Of a DNA stretch of 64,000 nt, positions 59,013-64,000 are shown piece after piece. A program made the position numbers and the translations under genes. Every line of letters begins with the position of its first letter. Position 1 is the stretch's first letter. Below the pieces are notes generated by a model that did not search any database, had not been told where the DNA came from, and saw only the letters and a program-made list of their open reading frames with translations. The stretch comes from Bradyrhizobium diazoefficiens (GTDB taxonomy: Bacteria; Pseudomonadota; Alphaproteobacteria; Rhizobiales; Xanthobacteraceae), in NCBI RefSeq assembly GCF_018131185.1, contig NZ_JAFCJE010000002.1, positions 930,001 through 994,000 on the forward strand. Reading direction: 5' to 3'.

Positions 59013-61292
59013 TTAGCGAAGCAGCTGGAGCACGCTCTGCTGCGACTGGTTGGCCAGCGACAGCGCGGAGACCGCGATCGACTGTCGGGTCGACAGCGCC
59101 TGGCTGTTGGCCGCCTCGACGTTGGTGTCGGCCAGCGTCAGGTTGGACGAACCGGTCTGCAGCACGTTGATCAGGTTCTTGTTGAAGTCCTGACGGATCT
59201 GCACCACCGAGAGGTTCGAGCCGAGGCTCGAGGCCTGCGAGCGCAGCGTGCTCGAGGCGGCGTTGAGGTTGGTCAGCACCCGGTTGGCGGCGGCGTTGTC
59301 GATGAAGTCGACGCCGATCGTCAGCGCAGCGAGGCCGAGACCCTTGGAATTATAGGTCACGCCCGTGATGTTCAGGCTCGACTTGGCGGTCTCGTCGAAC
59401 ACCAGCTTGAGCTGGTCGCCGTTCAAGAGGTTGACACCGTTGAACGAGGAGTCCTGCGCGGTGGTGTCGATCTGGTTCAGGATATTGTTGAACTGAGACA
59501 CCAGATTGGCACGTGCCGTCTGGGCAACGCCATCCTGGACGGGGGTGGAGGCCGTCGAGAAGGTCAGCGCCGAAGTGAGCGTGCCGCCGATCGCGCCGCC
59601 GGCCACCGTCGAGCCGAGCGTCGAGGACGCGTAGTCGTTCGAGGCCGTGATCGTCAGCAGGCCGTTGGCATCGATCGTCGCGGCGAGGTTGTTGGCCTGC
59701 AGCTTGGTGTTGAGCTGATCGAGCGTCTTGATCGTACCGTTGGTACCGTCGCCGAAGGTGACGTTGACCGCCGTGCCGCCGTTGAAGGAGGTGAAGGTCA
59801 AGGTCTTTCCGGCGATGCCGCCGATGCCGGAGGTGCGGGCCGCAGTAAAGGCAGTCGCGCTACCGGTGTTGCCGGCGAGGCCTAACACGTTCAACGCGTT
59901 GCCGCTGCCGGTGATTGACAGATCGGCATTGATGCCGGTCGAGAGCTTGAGCTGACCGGACGTATTGATCGTGGAGTTCGATTGACCGGTTGCGGTCGCA
60001 AGCGTCGCGGTGCCGTTGGCGCCGATCGTCGCGGTCTGCACGCCGGTGGCCAGATCGATCGCCTTCAGGACGTCGTTGACCGTGCCGCCCTGCAGATAGA
60101 CCGTCGAGTTGCCGTTGCCGTCGGTGAGGACGTTGCCGGTGGCGCCAAATCCTGTCGGAACGCTGGGAGCACCGGTCGAACCCGGGATCGGCGCGTTCTT
60201 GAAGGTGATGACGTGACCGTTGACGTTCAGTGTCGAACCGTCGGTGATCGTCGCACCGAGCGAGGCTGCGGTCGTGGTCCGGTTGACAGACACTGTGGCA
60301 TTGCCGCCGCCGACCGATGCGCTCAGGCCGAGAGACTTGAGCAGGTCGGCTCTGCCGGTGACGCTGAGATCCGCACCCGTCGAGCTTCTCAGCGTGACGG
60401 CACCGCCGCCGACGCTCGAAGCGGTCTGGTTGTTGCTCGTCGCAATCGTCGCAGCACCGGCACTGATGGCGACCGTCTTGACGCCGCTGGCGAGATCGAC
60501 CGCGGTCAACAGGTCGTTGATGGTCGCAGTCGGGGTGCCGGCCGTGCCGAGATAGACCGTGGTGTTGCCGTTGCCGTCGGTGACGAGGTTGCCGCTGACG
60601 CCCGAACCGGCCGGAACGCCCGCCGACGTCGGCGCAGCGCCGCTGCGGAAGGTGATGGTCTTGCCGTTCACGGTCAGCGTGTCGCCGTCGGCGGGCTGAG
60701 CGTTGCTGGCGAGGCCGGTGGCGGTCGTGCCGTTGGTGGCGATCAGGGTGATGGTGCCGGTCAGGGCCGTGGTGCCGTCGCCGGCCGTTCCCGCAGTGCC
60801 CGTGAAGGCGCCGATGGTGGCGCCGAGCGTCGTGGTGCCGTTCGCCGCCGTGGTGCCGCCGGCCGTGCCGTTATACAGCACGTTGCTGCTCGCCGTCGCG
60901 CTGGCGAAGCTCGTCGTGCCGCGCAGGTCGGCCGCCGTCGCACCGGCGATGGTGGTGGAGACGTTGGACTTGGTGGAGTAGCCGACCGTGGTCTGCAGCG
61001 CCTGGTTGGCGATCGACTTGGCGCTGTCGATCAGCTTCTGCAGCGAGGTCAGGCCGGTGTTGGCGGCCTGCAGCACCTGCACGCCGTTGGCGATGCCGTC
61101 GAGCAAATTGTTGATGTCGCTGGCCCGGTTGTCGAGCGACTGGGCCGTGAAGAAGTTGGTGGGATTGTCCAGGGCCGAATTGACGCTCTTGCCGGTCGAC
61201 AGACGGTTCTGTGTGGTGGCGAGAAGATCGGCGGTGGACTGGAGAGAGAGCAGGTTCTGGCGAACCGATGCGGAGAGAACAATACCTGACAT
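59013..61292 (-). CDS. fliC: large flagellin, copy 2
   Basis: A protein of 759 residues, very similar to copy 3 along its whole length and less so to copy 1. Start MSGIVLSASVRQNLL; the terminal coils are nearly the same as in the other copies. The surface region has the repeated GDTLTVNGKTITF and GSTLNVNGHVITF units. AGAAGGGTAAG before the ATG is the ribosome-binding site. A 20-bp block conserved upstream of copies 2 and 3 (61370-61389) probably marks the promoter. Confidence 0.94.
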   Translation of the reverse strand: MSGIVLSASVRQNLLSLQSTADLLATTQNRLSTGKSVNSALDNPTNFFTAQSLDNRASDINNLLDGIANGVQVLQAANTGLTSLQKLIDSAKSIANQALQTTVGYSTKSNVSTTIAGATAADLRGTTSFASATASSNVLYNGTAGGTTAANGTTTLGATIGAFTGTAGTAGDGTTALTGTITLIATNGTTATGLASNAQPADGDTLTVNGKTITFRSGAAPTSAGVPAGSGVSGNLVTDGNGNTTVYLGTAGTPTATINDLLTAVDLASGVKTVAISAGAATIATSNNQTASSVGGGAVTLRSSTGADLSVTGRADLLKSLGLSASVGGGNATVSVNRTTTAASLGATITDGSTLNVNGHVITFKNAPIPGSTGAPSVPTGFGATGNVLTDGNGNSTVYLQGGTVNDVLKAIDLATGVQTATIGANGTATLATATGQSNSTINTSGQLKLSTGINADLSITGSGNALNVLGLAGNTGSATAFTAARTSGIGGIAGKTLTFTSFNGGTAVNVTFGDGTNGTIKTLDQLNTKLQANNLAATIDANGLLTITASNDYASSTLGSTVAGGAIGGTLTSALTFSTASTPVQDGVAQTARANLVSQFNNILNQIDTTAQDSSFNGVNLLNGDQLKLVFDETAKSSLNITGVTYNSKGLGLAALTIGVDFIDNAAANRVLTNLNAASSTLRSQASSLGSNLSVVQIRQDFNKNLINVLQTGSSNLTLADTNVEAANSQALSTRQSIAVSALSLANQSQQSVLQLLR

Positions 61293-61369
61293 GACTCTTA
61301 CCCTTCTGGCTTACGCGTCTTCGTTCGATCGCTTCGGATCGAGTGACGGGGCCAGCGTGCCGCGACATG

Positions 61370-61389
61370 GCTAACAAAAAATGAAGCGA
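61370..61389 (-). promoter_or_regulatory. conserved block upstream of flagellin 2
   Basis: On the minus strand it reads CGCTTCAT-N2-TTTGTTAGCC. The same block stands 81 bp before flagellin 3 (63971-63990); here it is 78 bp before the start. Confidence 0.55.
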
Positions 61390-61492
61390 GCGCTGCGCGC
61401 CTAAGCACCGGTTCACCATAAGCGCGTGGAACGCGCCGGCCCGGATGACAATCCAGTTGAAATCATTGGATATTTCTGGCGCTTACGCTCCA

Positions 61493-61500
61493 TTAACCAT
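61493..61500. promoter_or_regulatory. CtrA half-site between flagellins 2 and 3
   Basis: TTAACCAT, exact, 200 bp upstream of flagellin 2. No second half at the proper spacing. Confidence 0.35.
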
Positions 61501-61558
61501 AACCGCTGGTTACTTTTGGAACGCCGCCTGCTCGCTCGAGCGGTGAGCAAAAGAAAAA

Positions 61559-61580
61559 CGGCGGGGCCGAAGCCCCGCCG
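61559..61580 (-). terminator. terminator of flagellin gene 3
   Basis: CGGCGGGGC-cgaa-GCCCCGCCG, 9-bp stem and GNRA-like loop on the plus strand, followed on the minus strand by TTTTTCTT. It lies 31 bp past the stop. Confidence 0.85.
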
Positions 61581-61610
61581 CCAGATCTTGCTTGCGATGT
61601 CGCCCGCTTG

Positions 61611-63890
61611 TTAGCGGAGCAGCTGGAGCACGCTCTGCTGCGACTGGTTGGCCAGCGACAGCGCGGAGACCGCGATGGACTGGCGGGTCGACAGCGCCTG
61701 GCTGTTGGCCGCCTCGACGTTGGTGTCGGCCAGCGTCAGGTTGGCCGAACCGGTCTGCAGCACGTTGATCAGGTTCTTGTTGAAGTCCTGACGAACCTGC
61801 ACGATCGTCAGGTTCGAACCGAGGGCCGAGGCTTCCGAGCGCAGCGTGCTCGACGCGGCGTTCAGGTTGGTCAGCACCTTGTTGGTGGCAGCGTTGTCGA
61901 TGAAGTCGACACCGCTGGTCAGCGCAGCAAGGCCCAGACCCTTGGAGTTGTAGGTCACGCCCGTGATGCTCAGGTTCGACTTGCCGGTCTCGTCGAACAC
62001 CAGCTTGAGCTGGTCGCCGTTCAAGAGGTTGACACCGTTGAACGAGGAGTCCTGCGCCGTCGAGTCGATCTGGTTCAGGATGTTGTTGTACTGAGAGACC
62101 AGGTTCGCACGCGAGGTCTGTGCAACCGTATCCTGGACGGGGGTGGAAGCCGTCGAGAAGGTCAGCGCCGAGGTCAGCGTGCCGCCGATCGCACCACCTG
62201 CGGCGCTCGATCCGATGGTCGAGGACGCATAGTCGTTGGTGGTCGAGATCGTCAGCAGGCCGTTGGCGTCGATCGTCGCGGACAGGTTGTTGGCCTGCAG
62301 CTTGGTGTTGAGCTGATCGAGCGTCTTGACCGTGCCGTTGGTGCCGTCGCCGAAGGTGACGTTGACCGCCGTGCCGCCGTTGAAGGAGGAGAAGGTCAAG
62401 GTCTTGCCGCTGATACCGCCGACGCCGGAGGTGCGGGCCGCGGTGAAGGCGGTCGCCGTCCCGGTGTTGCCGGCGAGGCCAAGCGCGTTCAGCGCATTGC
62501 CGGTGCCGGTGATCGACAGGTCGGCGTTAACGCCGGTCGAGAGCTTGAGCTGGCCCGAGGCGTTGATCGACGAGTTGGTCTGGCCGGAGGCAGTCGCAAG
62601 CGTCGCGGTGCCGTTGGCGCCGATCGTCGCGGTCTGCACGCCGGTGGCCAGATCGATCGCCTTCAGCACGTCGTTGACCGTGCCGCCCTGCAGATAGACC
62701 GTCGAGTTGCCGGCGCCGTCGGTGAGGACGTTGCCGCTGGCACCAAAACCCGTCGGAACGCTCGGAGCACCGGTCGAGCCCGGGATCGGCGCGTTCTTGA
62801 AGGTGATGACGTGACCGTTGACGTTCAGCGTCGAACCGTCGGTGATCGTCGCACCGAGCGAGGCTGCGGTCGTGGTCCGGTTGACGGTCACCGTGGCGTT
62901 GCCGCCGCCGACCGATGCGCTCAGGCCAAGAGACTTGAGCAGGTCGGCCTTGCCGGTGACGCTGAGATCCGCACCCGTCGAGCTCCTCAGCGTGACGGCA
63001 CCGCCGCCAACGCTCGAAGCGGTCTGGTTGTTGCTCGTCGCAATCGTCGCAGCACCGGCGCTGATGGAGACCGTCTTGACGCCGCTGGCGAGATCGACCG
63101 CGGTCAACAGGTCGTTGACGTTCGCAGTCGGGGTGCCGGCCGTGCCGAGATAGATGGTGGTGTTGCCGCTGCCGTCGGTGACGAGGTTGCCGCTGACGCC
63201 CGAGCCGGTCGGAACGCTGGCCGCCGCCGGAGCGGAACCGCTGCGGAAGGTGATGGTCTTGCCGTTCACGGTCAGCGTGTCGCCGTCGGCGGGCTGAGCG
63301 TTGCTGGCGAGGCCGGTTGCGGTCGTGCCGTTGGTGGCGATCAGCGTAATGGTGCCGGTCAGGGCCGTGGTGCCGTCGCCGGCCGTTGCCGCGGTGCCCG
63401 CGAAGGCGCCGATGGTGGCGCCGAGCGTCGTGGTGCCGCTCGCAGCCGTCGTGCCGCCGGCAGCGCCGCTGAACACCACGTTGCTGCTCGCGGTCGCGCT
63501 GGCGAAGCTCGTCGTGCCGCGCAGGTCGGCCGACGTCGCACCGGAGATGGTGGTCGAGACGTTGGACTTGGTCGAATAGCCGACGGTGGTCTGCAGCGCC
63601 TGGTTGGCGATCGACTTGGCGCTGTCGATCAGCTTCTGCAGCGAGGTGATGCCGGTGTTGGCAGCTTGCAGCACCTGCACGCCGTTGGCGATGCCGTCGA
63701 GCAAATTGTTGATGTCGCTGGCGCGGTTGTCGAGCGACTGTGCCGTGAAGAAGTTGGTGGGATTGTCCAGGGCCGAGTTGACGCTCTTGCCGGTCGACAG
63801 ACGGCTCTGTGTGGTGGCGAGGAGGTCAGCGGTGGACTGGAGGGAGAGCAGGTTCTGACGAACCGACGAGGACAGGACGATACCGGACAT
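61611..63890 (-). CDS. fliC: large flagellin, copy 3
   Basis: A protein of 759 residues, equal in length to copy 2 and nearly collinear with it without gaps. The first surface repeat begins at about residue 203 (GDTLTVNGKTITF), the second at about 352 (GSTLNVNGHVITF) and the third at about 493 (GKTLTF), giving units of roughly 140-150 residues. It has no cysteine. Ser replaces Ala in SSSVRQNLL. AGAAGGGTAA precedes the ATG. Confidence 0.94.
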   Translation of the reverse strand: MSGIVLSSSVRQNLLSLQSTADLLATTQSRLSTGKSVNSALDNPTNFFTAQSLDNRASDINNLLDGIANGVQVLQAANTGITSLQKLIDSAKSIANQALQTTVGYSTKSNVSTTISGATSADLRGTTSFASATASSNVVFSGAAGGTTAASGTTTLGATIGAFAGTAATAGDGTTALTGTITLIATNGTTATGLASNAQPADGDTLTVNGKTITFRSGSAPAAASVPTGSGVSGNLVTDGSGNTTIYLGTAGTPTANVNDLLTAVDLASGVKTVSISAGAATIATSNNQTASSVGGGAVTLRSSTGADLSVTGKADLLKSLGLSASVGGGNATVTVNRTTTAASLGATITDGSTLNVNGHVITFKNAPIPGSTGAPSVPTGFGASGNVLTDGAGNSTVYLQGGTVNDVLKAIDLATGVQTATIGANGTATLATASGQTNSSINASGQLKLSTGVNADLSITGTGNALNALGLAGNTGTATAFTAARTSGVGGISGKTLTFSSFNGGTAVNVTFGDGTNGTVKTLDQLNTKLQANNLSATIDANGLLTISTTNDYASSTIGSSAAGGAIGGTLTSALTFSTASTPVQDTVAQTSRANLVSQYNNILNQIDSTAQDSSFNGVNLLNGDQLKLVFDETGKSNLSITGVTYNSKGLGLAALTSGVDFIDNAATNKVLTNLNAASSTLRSEASALGSNLTIVQVRQDFNKNLINVLQTGSANLTLADTNVEAANSQALSTRQSIAVSALSLANQSQQSVLQLLR

Positions 63891-64000
63891 TGAGTGTTAC
63901 CCTTCTGGTACGCAACGCAACAAACAAACTTCGATTAGGATTAATCGATGCCGGGACGGTGAACGCAGACGGCTAACAAAGCATGAAGCGTGTCGCGGCA
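63891..64000 (-). promoter_or_regulatory. leader and promoter region of flagellin 3
   Basis: The leader has a small hairpin, CGATTA-ggat-TAATCG at 63932-63947, and the conserved 20-bp block at 63971-63990 (minus strand CGCTTCAT-N2-TTTGTTAGCC). The window ends here, so a fourth flagellin gene further right is possible. Confidence 0.55.

Larger units (their letters stand above)
61293..61610. other. promoter of flagellin 2 and end of flagellin 3
   Basis: A 318-bp spacer without a gene. It holds the flagellin-2 leader, the conserved block at 61370-61389, a TTAACCAT half-site at 61493-61500 and the flagellin-3 terminator at 61559-61580. Confidence 0.65.

Noticed and set aside
56478..63893. Long plus-strand frames (435-761 codons) opposite all three flagellins
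   Set aside because: They are shadows of the flagellin genes, similar to each other only because the flagellins are similar. The flagellin frames have ribosome-binding sites, terminators and family sequence; the opposite ones do not.

Overview
The window looks like chromosomal DNA of an alphaproteobacterium of the order Hyphomicrobiales, most probably Bradyrhizobium. The evidence is the very high GC content, the strong G/C bias at third codon positions, the dispersed palindromic repeats of the kind common in that genus, and the gene set: CckA, FliX, FlaF, a MotE-like protein and three very large flagellins of 759-764 residues. I saw no rRNA, tRNA, CRISPR array, insertion sequence or prophage.

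Layout. (1) 1-2.9 kb: small unlinked genes (a partial secreted protein, a PaaI-type thioesterase, an HdeA-like protein, a PilZ protein, a lipoprotein and other small exported proteins). (2) 2.96-11.5 kb: a divergent pair of operons that looks like a sulfide/persulfide response module. Leftward are a BigR/SqrR-type ArsR repressor, an RND adaptor, an RND pump and an AhpD-like protein. Rightward are sulfide:quinone oxidoreductase, TrxC, a DUF2892 membrane protein and CcoG. (3) 11.7-29.9 kb: general metabolism and small regulators, including a CelD-like acyltransferase, a FrnE-type DsbA, a thioesterase, two tandem XRE/MmyB regulators, a SET-domain methyltransferase near a Lys/Arg-rich protein, a TetR regulator with a carotenoid oxygenase, class I fumarase, GST, a lectin-like protein and a Tim44-domain protein. 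Five families of palindromic repeats lie between these genes. (4) 29.9-49.0 kb: flagellar cluster part 1. The hybrid kinase CckA is followed by flhB-fliR-fliQ-fliE-flgC-flgB (leftward), fliO-fliP (rightward), a 1243-residue TPR protein, a motE-like gene, a DUF6468-like gene, fliM and fliL (leftward), then flgF-flgG-flgA-flgH (rightward). (5) 49.4-52.4 kb: a non-flagellar insert with a hydratase, DksA, an NmrA-like oxidoreductase and an HxlR regulator. (6) 52.5-64.0 kb: flagellar cluster part 2 with fliX, flgI-flgJ-flgN-like, a flaG-like gene, flaF and three tandem flagellin genes.

How it fits together. CckA is the top kinase of the CckA-ChpT-CtrA relay. Perfect TTAA-N7-TTAA sequences, the CtrA consensus, lie 71-95 bp upstream of flgB, the TPR gene and the first flagellin, and a near-perfect one lies 75 bp upstream of flaF. 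Upstream of flgF and flgI there is a second layer: a CtrA half-site, then a shared GGMARAATYTGCCG motif, then a sigma-54-like -24/-12 sequence at matching spacings. The window may therefore show the wiring of a Caulobacter-like flagellar cascade. The most distinctive unexplained items are the large TPR protein in the flagellar cluster, the persulfide module that includes an RND pump and CcoG, the common TetR operator upstream of both the carotenoid oxygenase and a YciB-like gene, and the SET-domain protein.
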